The notes under the pieces were generated by a model. That model ran no database searches. It was not told the DNA's origin and worked only from the letters and a program-made list of their open reading frames with translations. Positions 44,864 through 56,800 of a stretch of DNA of 64,000 bases are shown here, piece by piece. This stretch comes from Buxus sempervirens. Lineage: Eukaryota > Streptophyta > Magnoliopsida > Buxales > Buxaceae. Position 1 is the first letter of the stretch. Each line of letters starts with the position of its first letter. The position numbers and the translations under genes were made by a program. The stretch covers positions 37,717,520-37,781,519 of the forward strand of contig OX387192.1 of assembly GCA_947561395.2 (NCBI GenBank), in the 5' to 3' direction.

Positions 44864-46346
44864 TCATCGCCCAAACAAAGCAACACGGTCCTTTAGGATT
44901 GCCTCTGATAAGTTGAGATCAAAAAGTTCACATCGAATTGGCATCTCCATCTCGTAGAAGGGGTTTTTCAGTACATAGTCAGTGTACAGTTCATAGACAT
45001 GTTTCAAAAGACTTTCCGTGTGCTGAGTTCCAGGCTTGCAGACCGCAAAAAACTTCGTTCCTACAAGAAACAAACAATGCTATAAAGCTAGAATATATAC
45101 TAACAGTAATATGAATTTAGTTGTAAACTAAGCATCAGAAAAAAGGAAAAAAAATCTCATCCATCACTGTGTCACTACAAATGAGCAGAAAGGGCTTTGG
45201 TAAATCTCAACCTACCCCTATAGAAGTTCATCCTATATCAAACCCACTCCTAGCGGTAAGCAGGATTCACATGAATTCCTACGTTCACATGTATGACAAA
45301 TAAAAATAAAGTGCTTCAAGAAGAAACATATAACTTTAATAAACAACGTATAACTAGGTTATGCCTGAACGGCAATAAGTAAGTGTTCAGTGAAACCAAA
45401 CCCAATCCCAGATTTTATCTCATCGTATTGTTATCATCTGTCCTTTTAAGCTTCTCCTGAAAAGCAATATTGAATACTAAAAAAGGAACAGGGCCCCATA
45501 TTTATCACCCATAAGACATGAAAACAATGCAAATGTGAATAGATGATAACCAGGTGCAAAAAATGTTTGCTAGAGCCATGACCAGAACCATCCTCAAATC
45601 CCACTATTCTTCACTTTAAGTATTTTCCATAGTTCACATTTAATATATTTCATATAAGTTGATGATGACAAATAAAAGGTGAAACACCAAAATAGACCAT
45701 CTGAAATCTGTAAGGTTATCAATACAGATTATGTTCTTTTTATGGCATTTCTAAGGTATATCTGAGGAAAATTGGAAAAAAGAAAAAATGAGGCTTGAAA
45801 TTAGATATTGATGAAATTTCAAAGCATAATTTCAAGCTTATTCATTGATATCTGAACAAGGGAGGTAATGAGTGCACCATTTCAAAGCATAATTTCAACC
45901 TTATTCAGGAATCTAGCTACTTCAGTAGTTAACGAGGATATAGCTAGGTGATAATCATGGAATTACTTTTATGATATATCAGCCAATGCAAATTCAGACT
46001 TACCTGTAAGTGACTGGAAACAATGCAGGTCAAATGTGTCTGCCTCAAGAAGTTCGATACCTGTGCAACCCACTGTCGGTGATAACTGTTGAGAGATTGC
46101 ATGCATGGAATGCCATAAACTGGCCAACCGCAAGCTATCGTTTGTATCCATCCTTCCGGCTGATCCATAGTCCTAATGGAAGTTTTTCAAGTGCAAAAAT
46201 ATCATGAAAAAAATAAATAAATTGGCCTAAAATTCAATTTCTCTGGAAAGAAATTAGAAATTGAGAGCAAATCTGATGAAACTTACCTTGTAGAAGATCA
46301 GTCCACCTGATTTGTTGACGATGAAAAGGCTGCAAATTGCAGCCAT
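44864..46346 (-). CDS. TRAPPC4: TRAPP complex subunit 4 (Trs23 homologue)
   Basis: Three minus-strand exons, 46346-46287, 46172-46004 and 45060-44864 (TGA), join at GT-AG sites to 141 residues, the length I recall for the Arabidopsis protein. TRAPP is the tethering and Rab-GEF complex for ER-Golgi and Golgi traffic; Trs23/TRAPPC4 has a longin-like fold in its core. Exon 1 gives MAAICSLFIVNKSGGLIFYK, the first longin strand pair. Exon 2 gives DYGSAGRMDTNDSLRLASLW, HSMHAISQQLSP and LEADTFDLHCFQSLT. Exon 3 gives GTKFFAVCKPGTQH, VYELYTDYVLKNPFYEMEMP and DRVALFGR. All are highly conserved family blocks. Donors are strong (AAG|GTAAGT, CAG|GTAAGT). The 943-base intron 2 holds a 27-base direct repeat at about 45815 and 45879. 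Confidence 0.93.
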
Positions 46347-47405
46347 CTACAGAGCCTCTTAGGAATCTAGTTCAAAAAGAAAATGCAGAAAAGGGGGAAA
46401 AGAGAAAAGCAAATAACAGAAGAAGGGTTAGTTCTAGCAAACAAAGAGACCTGACTGCTGATAATTTTCCGAATTGACTGAAAAACACAGATAGAAATCA
46501 GAAAACAAAATAGACATGTAAGAAAGAAATACATTAAGGAAAAAAAAACTTAGATTATTCATTTTCTGAGTATCTAAAACCTTAGATTTCAATTTTTTTT
46601 CCCTTTTTTTCTTTTAACGTTATATTTCATTTCAAATTACTGGACATTAGATCTTCAAGCTAGATCTCTTAATCAGCTCGCTTCTGTAAGTTGGTTTGTG
46701 CACCATAAATGCCATCTAAGCCTGCAAATGACAAAACAAAACTACAGTATGCATGTGTCTGTGGGAAGCTCTAAGGATGCAAAGAAGCTCTTAGGATGTA
46801 AGGAGAAAAGGTACAAGTGCAAAGAGAGACATGTCTAAACCTCAAGGAGATATTTGTTATATGTATAAATCTTTAAAGGAGGAAATGTTAGAAGGTGTAA
46901 ATATCATCTAATTACATTTAATTATAATAAAACATAAAACTATCTTTTAATAATTAAAATTTGCAGATTCTATTAATGATTCAATTCTGCTTAATGAAAG
47001 AGATACAAGCATTAAAAACCATGAAACGTAAAGGAAGGTCAATGATTCAATGCACCCATCATATCATAAGTGCATGCTTATAGGGCAGACGAAATGCACT
47101 CTTAATTATTAGTTTTGGTGAACTGGGATCTGAATACACAGGTCCAATTCGGTTACAAAAGCTACATTGCATTTGTGAAGAAGAGAACAGATGTTCCACT
47201 AGTTATGCCTAGGTGTATATCTCTGTCTGTTTGGTCCAGTTTAGTGGTCAAACAGAAACTAAACTGAATTTAGATAAATCAAACTGAAAACCAAACCAAA
47301 CAGAAAAAGAAGATGACTTCAAAAACAGAAAAACAAAACCACAAAACCTATTTTGTTCACTTAAATCCAAACAGAACTGAGAAAACTGAATTTATAACGG
47401 TCTCA
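46347..47405 (-). other. TRAPPC4 upstream region
   Basis: No second gene. Poly-A/T-rich, with text such as AAACTGAATTTAGATAAATC near 47262 in a stretch rich in AAACC/AACTGAA words, probably a degraded transposon. A 5' UTR exon of TRAPPC4 could lie as far up as 48160-48480, where promoter-like CT-rich sequence occurs in minus sense. Confidence 0.35.
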
Positions 47406-47614
47406 TCTATACTATCTATGCTATTAATAAAGGGAAGAGGGGGAAATATTCCCCCTAAATTCTGGCCTCCTTTTTTTCTTTTCCAAACTTTGCCCTGCAT
47501 AAACAAAACAATCCCAAGTCTCAACATATAACCAGTTAACCACCTTCCACTTTTAAATTGAAACCCTGAAATTGTTCCCTCTCCTACGTGCAATTTTACA
47601 CGTGCACCTCCTAG
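47406..47614 (+). mobile_element. Helitron-like non-autonomous element, copy A (best ends)
   Basis: Starts TCTATACTATCTATGCTATT and ends CGTGCACCTCCTAG|T. A hairpin (GTGCA ... TGCAC) sits about 8 bases before the terminal CTAG. A 5' TC start, hairpin and CTAG end without inverted repeats fit the Helitron plan. About 209 bases, with no coding capacity. Confidence 0.55.
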
Positions 47615-47617
47615 TTA

Positions 47618-47864
47618 AGATAAAGGGAAGAGGGAGGAATATTCCCTCAGATTCTGGCCTCCATTCTTTTTTTTTTTCCAAATATTACCCTCCTCAACTA
47701 AAACAATCCCAACATATAACCACCACAACCACCTTCCACTTTTAAATTGAAACCTTGCAACTGTTCCCTCCCCTAGGTGCAGTTATGCATGTACACCCTA
47801 CTAGTACTCCTTGCAACTGTTCCCTCCCCTAGGTGCAGTTATGCATGTACACCCTACTAGTACT
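47618..47864 (+). mobile_element. Helitron-like element, copy B, adjoining copy A
   Basis: Starts directly after copy A at GATAAAGGGAAGAGGGAGGA, lacking the TCTATACTAT start. It then follows copy A block by block (ATTCTGGCCTCC, CAATCCCAACATATAAC, CCACCTTCCACTTTTAAATT) to CCCTACTAG|T at 47804, with a duplicated terminus to 47860. Tandem Helitron arrays with shared or repeated 3' ends are known in plants. Confidence 0.5.
47753..47864 (+). repeat. 56-bp exact tandem duplication of the Helitron-like 3' end
   Basis: CCTTGCAACTGTTCCCTCCC...CCCTACTAGTACT occurs at 47753-47808 and again, base for base, at 47809-47864. Both units carry the hairpin and CTAGT end. Confidence 0.95.
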
Positions 47865-49984
47865 CCTAATTTGAGCCTTTCGCTTCACTCTCAAATCAAA
47901 TCACAGTATCAAGCTCTCAATTTGAGCATTTCTATTTCACTTCTTACTTAAATCAAATACTAGCCATCTTTACCCGAGAATTTCATCAAATACATGATGT
48001 CCATACTGTATACTACATTTCCTCAACCAAGCAAGCTCATGCATCAATATCAGTAATGGCGACATTTAAAAGAAAAAAAAGGATTCTATCAGGTGTATCA
48101 TATTCATAGTGAAGGAACAAGGCTATCAAACAAATTGGTCAGAGAAAAAAAATGCATATAGTTGGGTACGTTATCTTCAACGGAACCTTACTGCAATTCG
48201 CTTTCTGATTGGGCTTTCGGGTTTATCTTCTTCGATCACACGATTGAAGGCGACAGTAATTCTTCCAGCAAGGCTTTCAATTATGGCTTCTATTAGATAA
48301 ACCAATCTCCACTCGAAAGCAAAGATGAATAACAAACCTCAACGACCGTTCTACCGGCGTCGTGCCACCGTCGATAGCGATAAAGAAAGTCCGGAGAGAG
48401 AGAGAGAGAGTTTGGTACTCCGGCTTACCCAGCTAGGTTTACCTCTTCCAAAGAGAATGCGGATCGAGGGGAGAATTGAGCTCTCCTCCACGTCCCCCTC
48501 TCATTTTATAACAAGCGGTTGAACCAATCGGTTCAACCAATACGGTTTAATTTTATGTGAGGATTTTGGCTTGAATTGTTGGGGACATGTATGTCGGTTT
48601 AATAGGGTTAGATTGTCTGTTTATATGGATTTCATTCTTTTAACAGATAATTTAATTGTGAACCAAAGGGAATTAATTGGATTTGTAATTTTCCAAACAG
48701 AAACCAAACCGAATCGATTGTTTCGATTTGGTTTGTTATATTTAGAGGTCGTTTGGTAACTGTTTTTTTTAAAAACAGTTTGAAAACTAAAAACAATTAC
48801 AACTGTTTTTGGGTTTTTGAAATCAAGTGACAAGAAACTCGTTTGATAAAAGTCACTGTTTTTTGGGTTTTTGAAAACAGATGACAAGAAACCCATTTGG
48901 TAACAATTGATTAAAAAAAAAAACGATTCAAGTTTTCAAAATCAACAAATATGCATTGTTATACAACCTACAAGTCTATTAAACTATAACAAATTTGCTA
49001 TGAAAAAAAAAGGAAAATCGAAATTTCATACCACAAATTATAAAGGATAAATTCCATCAACTCCTTCCCTACTTATATTCTAAACAACTCTTACACTATT
49101 AACTATCACATGAAAAAGTGATTTGTTATAATAAAACTTTTAGCTATTGTATCAAAAAATGAACAGCAGAAAATTACATCCTTGTTTTGTGGTATAGATA
49201 CAGCCTAACAGTATAAAGATGCATCTCTTTGTTTATGCATTACTTTTAGGTACAAACTAAAAAACAATAATGAGAGGAGCGAACAACAAAATATTATTTC
49301 CATTTAAGAGAATCTACTCGTTCTAAGAAATCTGTCACCTTATCCGGATAAGTTAAAACAAAGATATGAAAATCTAGCATAGAATATCTTCCTCTTAAAA
49401 GGAAAAGCCCGTGAAAGCTCTTACATTTGAAGGGTTCTGAAAAACCTCTGCTTTAGCTCAACATTGGGAATGATTCACGCTAAACTGGATCTCAGCCGTT
49501 ATGCACCACAAATTCTGTAAAGACCAAACAGAAAAATATCATAATTATTCTTTGATTGGGAAGAGGAAGATGAAAAACGACCACAAAACCCTCAAGGAGT
49601 GTATCAAGAAAACATAACCCAGAACAGCAACAGAAAATAACCTTCAGAAGGACTCCAAAACCTTAAACCAAGAGAAATATCAGATCAGCTGAACCGTCAA
49701 CGAAGATTCATCAAGACAAATTCTTAGAATGAAAATATGATTGAAGAAAATTTGATCGGATCTCAATCATTTCCTCCAGTTTTCCAGAAATAAAAATTGT
49801 TCAAAGTTTTAGTACACGATTCCTTTGTAAATCTCAACAAAAATCCAGCAAAATTGACCAAAAATGAAATTTAAACATGATAAAAGCAAATTCTGAACGA
49901 AATTCAACACATCCAGCTGTGAGACATGGAAATGTCACCTGGGATGACTTCCGTTATCGTCATGCGGGGATCGTTAAAAATAAA

Positions 49985-52110
49985 GAGTCGCCACCATCCA
50001 AGTTAAGGTGTGAATGGACACCAAATGGTTCATAAAAGTCAAATAGAGCCAAAGTGGCTCTAATACAAGGAAAAATCCAGAGATCAGGTAAGGGGAATTA
50101 TTTATGAGCGGGGGAAGGTGTTAAGCACCCTCACTCATTCGTCTAAGACGGTTGCCATATGCTTGCTCATGCTAAAGATTGTTTGCTAATCAAAAATAGG
50201 CAAAGAATGCTTAAAAGTAAGCAAACATATGTGTGATTTTTCATGTGAGTAGTCCAATAAATATGAACTCTCTCCATGGATATATCACCTCTTAGAACTT
50301 CATGAGTGAATAAAAATCAAGGTAAAAATTGAAGAGAAGTCAAGCTAAGGCAAATCTGGAAAAATCAGGCCATAAGAGCTTGAAAACTTTAAACACTCAT
50401 AAATCCTTCGATCTAAACTCAAATCAAACAAAACCAAAGCCATTTGAAATCTGGCATGGAATAGAATATTGAGTAAGAAAATCATCTCATTCCAACTTAA
50501 AACAAGAGAGTAATACTCTACGAAAATCTACTGCTGTTATTCAAAGAAAAGCGGCGCGTAAGCATTTTTGAAACTCTATTTGTGGAGTTTGGCTCCATAT
50601 AAATTCGTAAAAACTTGCATAGATCAAGTATATGGTGCCATCTTTCAAATAAAATAAGCCTTGCACCAAACTCAATCCGGGTGTGACTTGCGTGTGCTCT
50701 TGAACAGGTCTTGAAGACCACAGATTAGCTCAGGACTATGCCAGCGAGCAGCTCTGAGTCTATCAACCACACAAGTCACAAATTAGATCAAAATCTACTG
50801 AGACCAGTTGGAATGGAAAATAGACTCCTCAAGGAAAACACAGAAACTGAAATCACTCAAAACGGATTAAAATTGAGTAAATGGTGCACAATCAAAGCGG
50901 CAAGTTCAGCAATCTGGACTGAATTGACTTGCCGACTTTGGACAGATAGTGTCAAAAATTGGCTCCATAAAAATGAGTGAAAATTTCCAGATACAAAGTA
51001 GGCTTTTCCATCTATCATATGCCTTTGGAATCACTCAAAAATTCATCCGGAGGATGAAGTTATGAGCATTATAAGACATGATACAGATGCTGCCCTGTTT
51101 TGAAAAACCTTGAGTAAAAGTGTGAAACCAGTGCATGTGTGCAAATGGATTCGACCAAAATAACTTGAAATCATGAAAAGCAACTCATGAAGTCCTAGAA
51201 ATTCATTCTAAGGTTAGAGATCTCAGATTTTCCATATTGAGCATGGAGAATCCAAGATCTAGCCTATTTGATGCAAAACAGTGAAAAAGTGTGTGATATT
51301 GGTAAACACATATCTAAGAGAAAATTAAAATCCATTGCTATTGAGAGCATGGATCATGTTGATTTCTCCATATTCAAATAGCACAAATAATCAGCATATA
51401 GAAATAACATGCAAATCATTCAAGGTGGGTTCTAGCCTAAATGATCAATTCCATCTTCCTTTTCCCAAGGCTCTCTCTTCACGTTTTACGGTTAGAGAGG
51501 ATTCCCAAATACTTTGAAAGAGGTTTGGGGCTTGCAAACAATCACCAAATGGCCTTACATTACAGAAAGGTAGAAGTTGGGAGTTGTAATGTAAAGGAGA
51601 AGTAAGAAATGAAATGGAACTTTACCTTTGGTAGCTTGAATACTTGAGGCAGCAATCCAGCAGAGTTTTCCCTTTTCTTGCAGAGCTTCCAAGCTTCAAA
51701 TTATCAGCCATTTGCAAGAGGAGGACCCCTCTATTTATAGGCAAAGCCAAGGGTAGAAAAGTCCCAAGGGTATGCCTAAAAGTTCCTCTAGATTGTTCCA
51801 ATTCAAGTTAAAGCCTTTAATTGATGTAAATTTAGAGGTTTCGAAGGGTAAAACAGGGAGTTTAAATCCCTATGAGAGAGGTAATATACGTAAATAAGGC
51901 TCAGAGATCGAGCCATTTCGCAAATCCTCGAAACAACCAAAACCGCATACATAGTGCGGTTTCCACAGAACCGTCACTATATGTGCGGTTCCTATGCAAA
52001 TTCACCTCAACCGCACATACAGAGCGGTTCCAATTTAGTTACCCTCGTCATGATTGCTGTTGAGACCAAATTCTCAGAAACCGTATATATACTGCGGTCA
52101 GCACATTTTT
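49985..52110 (-). mobile_element. LTR of an Ogre/Tat-like Gypsy retrotransposon (minus strand, remnant)
   Basis: In minus sense TGGCGACTC at 49993-49985 matches the tRNA-Arg-type primer-binding site that follows the 5' LTR in Ogre/Tat elements. Above it, CTTTGCCTATAAATAGAGGG (minus sense, about 51746-51727) is a strong LTR-type TATA box. The text between would be the U3-R-U5 of one LTR of roughly 2 kb. Beyond the binding site only a few dozen bases of internal sequence could remain, and no gag or pol was found. The outer LTR end near 52110 is approximate. Confidence 0.45.
51941..52099 (+). repeat. Cluster of four AACCG...CGGTT hairpins
   Basis: Imperfect palindromes at 51941-51962 (AACCGCA ... 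TGCGGTT), 51969-51990, 52009-52029 and 52079-52099, each about 21-22 bases and spaced 28-70 bases apart. They lie upstream (minus sense) of the LTR TATA box, in the position of a U3 enhancer. Confidence 0.7.
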
Positions 52111-53666
52111 GGTTGGTTTTGAGCCTTGTCTGCACAGTCCATGCTTATTTATATGTAATATCGTTTACGTAAATGTCTTCGTATTTTTTAATCTCCATTT
52201 ACTTAAGATATTACATGTAAATAAGCAAACACCCCCCTCCCCATTTGAATCCATTAAAAATATTTCCAGACCCAAATTCCAAGTGAATAAAAAGTCAACT
52301 TTCCAGTTCCAGGCTAAATTCCGGTTTTTCAGGTCCGGTAAAAAGATTCAATATGTTAATACCAAGGTATTCGTCAAGATTTAAAATCTCAAAAAATTCA
52401 TTTATGCAATAACATTGCTAAAAACCTAATTACCGAGAAAAATTATTTTCAAATCTTGCTTTAAAAAATATTTCATTTTCTGGGGTCAAAAGTCAACAAA
52501 ATTCAACCCGAAAAAGTTTGACTTTGCATAAAAGATTGAATTCGGGCCTTTTCCGTTGCGGCTTTGGATTCAAATGGGTTAAGGATCTCAAATCCAATGC
52601 TAAGAATTGAAAGTTCTAATAAAATATTTCTCTTCTTCAAGATTTATCAAAAATCGTACAATTTTGGGGTATCTACACCAGCAAACGACAACCAAAGGAA
52701 AGAAATCAACCGGGCTCAAAATAAAACCTTTTCTAGCCGGCAAAACCAAAAACAAAAAAATCCAAAACCGCCGAATTGCTAGACCTTGCAAGATTATCTA
52801 TCGGCTCCCCTCTTGAAAGACGATTACAGGTCGGATTTATGTCTCGTGAAACGAACCAAGATTTCAGACAACCATTGAGAGATTTCATGCTATAAAACCT
52901 AATCTGGATTGGGGTTTACAGAATGGTTTTAGAAACGAAACAACAATAGAGAGATCAGAGCATTGAGTTCTTACAACGAGAGAAATAACGCCTTTGATTT
53001 CTGCTTCTTCGGTTTCACCTGATGCCTCGTCGTGCTTGTGACAAAGATGAGTTTCATGAGAAGAACGAGAGGTAAAGTATCGAAGAGAATAGAAATTAAT
53101 TATTACAAAAATGCCATCCAAGAAAAAAACGGTTCGTCGTTTTTAGAAGTAGGAATTTTCGGTTTTTGAAAACAGGGCTGTTTTCCGACCGTTTTTATGA
53201 AAAACGGTTCGGTAACAAATAAAACCAAACAAGTTTTTAGTTTTTAGTTTTTAAAAACAGAAAAACAGTGTTTGGAAACGTTACCAAACACTCTCTTAGA
53301 ATTTAAAACCGAACCAATAAAAACGGTCCGGTAACAAATAAAATCAAACAAGTTTTTAGTTTTTAAAAACAGAAAAATAGTGTTTGGAAACTTTACCAAA
53401 CACCCTCTTAGAGTTTAAAAGCGAACCAAGTGATATAACCGTTGAGGTTAATATTTCTGCTCGTCTTCGCCGGCGAACCAGGACCGGGTTGCCAACATCT
53501 TGCAGAATAAGAGGAGCCTAATCAACCCATGCATGAAGGGATGGTAACGGTTCTGTCAAAATCCGGTAAACAGAACTAAACCAATCCTATTTTGGATCGA
53601 TTTTGGGTTGTCATTCAACATTTTTGGTTCAGCTTTGTTTCATGCTATCTAAGATTTGCATTAATT

Positions 53667-53758
53667 GCTTTCGCTTCGTTTATGTTTATGCTTAAAACCG
53701 AGGCGGTTTCGGGCTTTCGCTTCGTTTATGTTTATACTTAAAACCGAGGCGGTTTCGG
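53667..53758 (+). repeat. 46-bp tandem repeat, two units
   Basis: GCTTTCGCTTCGTTTATGTT...ACCGAGGCGGTTTCGG starts at 53667 and again at 53713, nearly identical. The surroundings are rich in AAACCGAACC words typical of degraded hAT-like elements. It lies 130 bases upstream of the prefoldin start. Confidence 0.85.
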
Positions 53759-53886
53759 TTTTTCTCAAAACCGAACCAAACCGGTCCCCAGCATGATCTA
53801 AAACAGCGAGGGAGACGTTAGTAATTGCGCTTTATACCCTTCTTCTCAAGGTAAACCTTTGCTCCCTCCCTCTTTCTCTCTGTGAA

Positions 53887-56800
53887 ATGGCTTCTGCATC
53901 TTCTTCTGCTACTGCGGTTGAGGAACGAAGAGGTATACCCGCAGCGTCGTTCGTGCAAGATGTGCAAAAGTATCTGACAGAATCAGGCCTCGATGTGAAT
54001 TCTTCCCTATCGTTTCTTCAAGAAAGGTACGATTTCTATGTCGTGTTTACGAGACTAGTAGGTTTTGGTTTCTTGATAAGTTCAGCTCAAAATCTATCTG
54101 GGTTTGAAGTTTTCATTTTGGTTTTTATTGAGGATTTGCTGATCAATCATTTTAAACCAGTTTCAAAGTAAATGGTACTCCAGGAAAATAGTATTTATCT
54201 TTGATCTAGTTCTCTTAGCTTACTGGTCTTTGCGCAAGATTTGGTGCTGGATTAATGGTTGCACAGAAACTTGCAATGATTTTTATGCCCATCACACAGG
54301 AGTTGACGATTGAATCAACATGTAATCTTACCCCTTCTTATTTAAAGAGTATCTGGTTTAATATGATCAAATAAAATATTGCTTTCATTAGAATCCCTAA
54401 AGTCGCATTCATTTTTTTCCCCCATGTTTACGAGACTGATGGAAAATGGGCGTTTCGGATTTATATAATTCCCATATTAAGATGAAACCACTTTATCACT
54501 GTTGAAGCGCTAGTCCATGTACTCTTACTTGGTAGATATCCTTCTAGCCTTACTTATCCATTGCCGTTTAATTAATACGCCATGTTAAACTTGCTGGGAC
54601 TACTGGTTCTACTTCTCTCCCGTTTTCCTTCTTGCCACACACGCATTCTGCCTCTGAATTTCTTCAGTTCCTTTGAGGACTGATTCAGACATTGGTTAGC
54701 TGATGGATCTACTTGAATTACCAGAAAAACCTGGACTAGAAAAAGCAAAAGCACGTTTTTGTCAGTAAAAAGAAATAAAATGTATTCAAGTGAAGTTTGG
54801 AAGGTATCAATAAGCTAGACCATGTGACAAGTTTTCATATGCCATAAATAAACTTTGGCAATCAATGGAATCCACTGAACAAGCGGATTCACATCTGTTG
54901 CAGTTTCCTTTTCTGTACTCTTATAATAGAGGCAACTTGCTTAGTTTTAAATCCATCCCAAGGTATCATTTCTAGCACATTGTCATGGAATAGATGAAAT
55001 AAATAAATAAAAATAGACTTTTTCAAGAATCAAATCTCATTGGAACTTCTTGTTCATGTTTCGTTATTCGAAACAATTTCAGATTCTGGATCTAATAATT
55101 CAGACCATAAAGTATGTTATTACTTTTCAGTTGCTAGGAAAGGAGCCTCGTGCATTGGGCTAGCCCTTCTTCTTCCAGGAAGGGACAAAATAAACATCTT
55201 ATTATTTGTTCAACAATTTCTCCTCTATAGTAGATCTCTTAATAGGATTCAAAATCAATGGAGTTTTAACTATTTGCTAAAGTAAAAATGAAGAAACGAA
55301 TCTATTGGATTTTCAAGAAATTCTTCAATTTCTTCTGATGGCAGATGATTAGGGATGGCAATGGTTTGACTAAAACCAATAAACTGAACCGAACCTAACA
55401 TATTAGGCCAATTTTGAGTTTTCACTAATCGGGTTTCAATTCGGTGTATGTTTTATGTGTATATATATATCCTATTCGGTTTCAGTTCGGCTTCGGTTTT
55501 AATCAGTATCTAATTCGCTATCTCACATGTTTGAGCTGTATGATATCTGTTGTTGCCCACATGATATTTCTTACAGGTCAAAGAAAAAAAAAGTATGTTT
55601 TTTTTTGTTTCCTACATAATTATATGTTGAAAACGAAATGGAGATTCTTTTGTGTTTTATGTCACTGAACTTATCCACAACCAAGTCTTTTTCAATTTCA
55701 ATTGTCAATTAATAGTCTTAAAACCCTGACTTATAGGGACATAATATTTTGTGTCAGAGTAATTGTGTTAATTTAAGCATAAAAAAATAATTGTGTTAAT
55801 TTAGGTCTGCACGTTGATTTTGCTGATGCTGCAAAATAAAAACTGGAAGAAAAAGGAAGAATTAATTATTAACATGTATGCTTTGTGCTAGCATATTCAC
55901 ACATGCATGTTCTTTTATCCAATGGTTTCCAGAATTATGTTGCTTCATTTTTGAAGTAAACATTTTTTTTAATATTTTATGTACTTCAATGAGTTTTTTT
56001 TCAGACTGCAGCAATACAAAGTGGTTGAGATGAAACTTCTTGCTCAGCAGAGGGATCTTCAGGTGATTTGTATTCTTGATGTTGCTTCTCTGCACATCTA
56101 CATGCTAAATTACTATGCTAAATTATGAAGTTTTTACTTGCACCAAAATGTATAGGATCAATTCTGTTTGACATATTGCTGAGTTACCAAGAAACTTTAT
56201 TTTAGTTTTAGTTTTTCATTTTTTTTGGTGACATGGGAACCTAGCCTAGGCAGGGCCTCTACTGGACCCACCCTAGGGAAGTAAACCCCAGATACATGAA
56301 CCCACCTGCAAGGCTCATGTATCATTTAAGTTAGAGAGCACCATTAGAAGGTTTTGAACCCAGGACGTCTAGGTTAATAGTTCATCCCAAGGTTCCTCCC
56401 TTACCAAGCGGGTTGCCCAGTTGGTAAACAGGTTGGGAAATTCATTGAATCAACTTTCAACCTGAGCTTATTTGACTTAAATTTTGTAACAATGCTCGAG
56501 TAGGTCTTGTTTATAGTGGGCATAACAAAAAACATTTTGTTAAATCTTATATGGCATGGATTTTGAACCTGGTGGAACAGTGTTCATGTCGTGGATCATA
56601 ACTAGGTGGGGTAAGAACTTTTGTTGTTGTTGTTTCTTTTTTTTTTATTTGAGCAGGTACCCTTATCCCTTAAAGTTTGAAAATTAGTAAATCCATTTTT
56701 TCAGCACTGTAGACCTGAAGTTGTTTCTCAGTTCTATTGGGCCCTAGTACTGTTGTATTCTTGTTGTTTCATTTTGCATTTTGCACCACCATTTTATTCT

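Larger units (their letters stand above)
48745..53407 (+). mobile_element. Harbinger-like TIR element, about 4.6 kb, or two related MITE ends
   Basis: Left end TTA|GAGGTCGTTTGGTAACTGTT (48742). The right end in minus sense reads TAA|GAGGGTGTTTGGTAAAG (53407), with a second near-copy TAA|GAGAGTGTTTGGTAACG at 53295. TTA flanks both ends, as expected for the 3-base target-site duplication of PIF/Harbinger elements. Subterminal DNA on both sides is made of related AAAACAG/CTGTTTT repeats. No transposase was seen inside; the interior instead holds an Ogre/Tat-like LTR. It is either one element expanded by nested insertion or two MITEs. Confidence 0.45.

Noticed and set aside
55349..55480. TAGGGATGGCAATGG and TTCGGTTT-rich text in PFD3 intron 1, like a hAT end
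   Set aside because: No second terminus or 8-base duplication found, so it is not called as an element.
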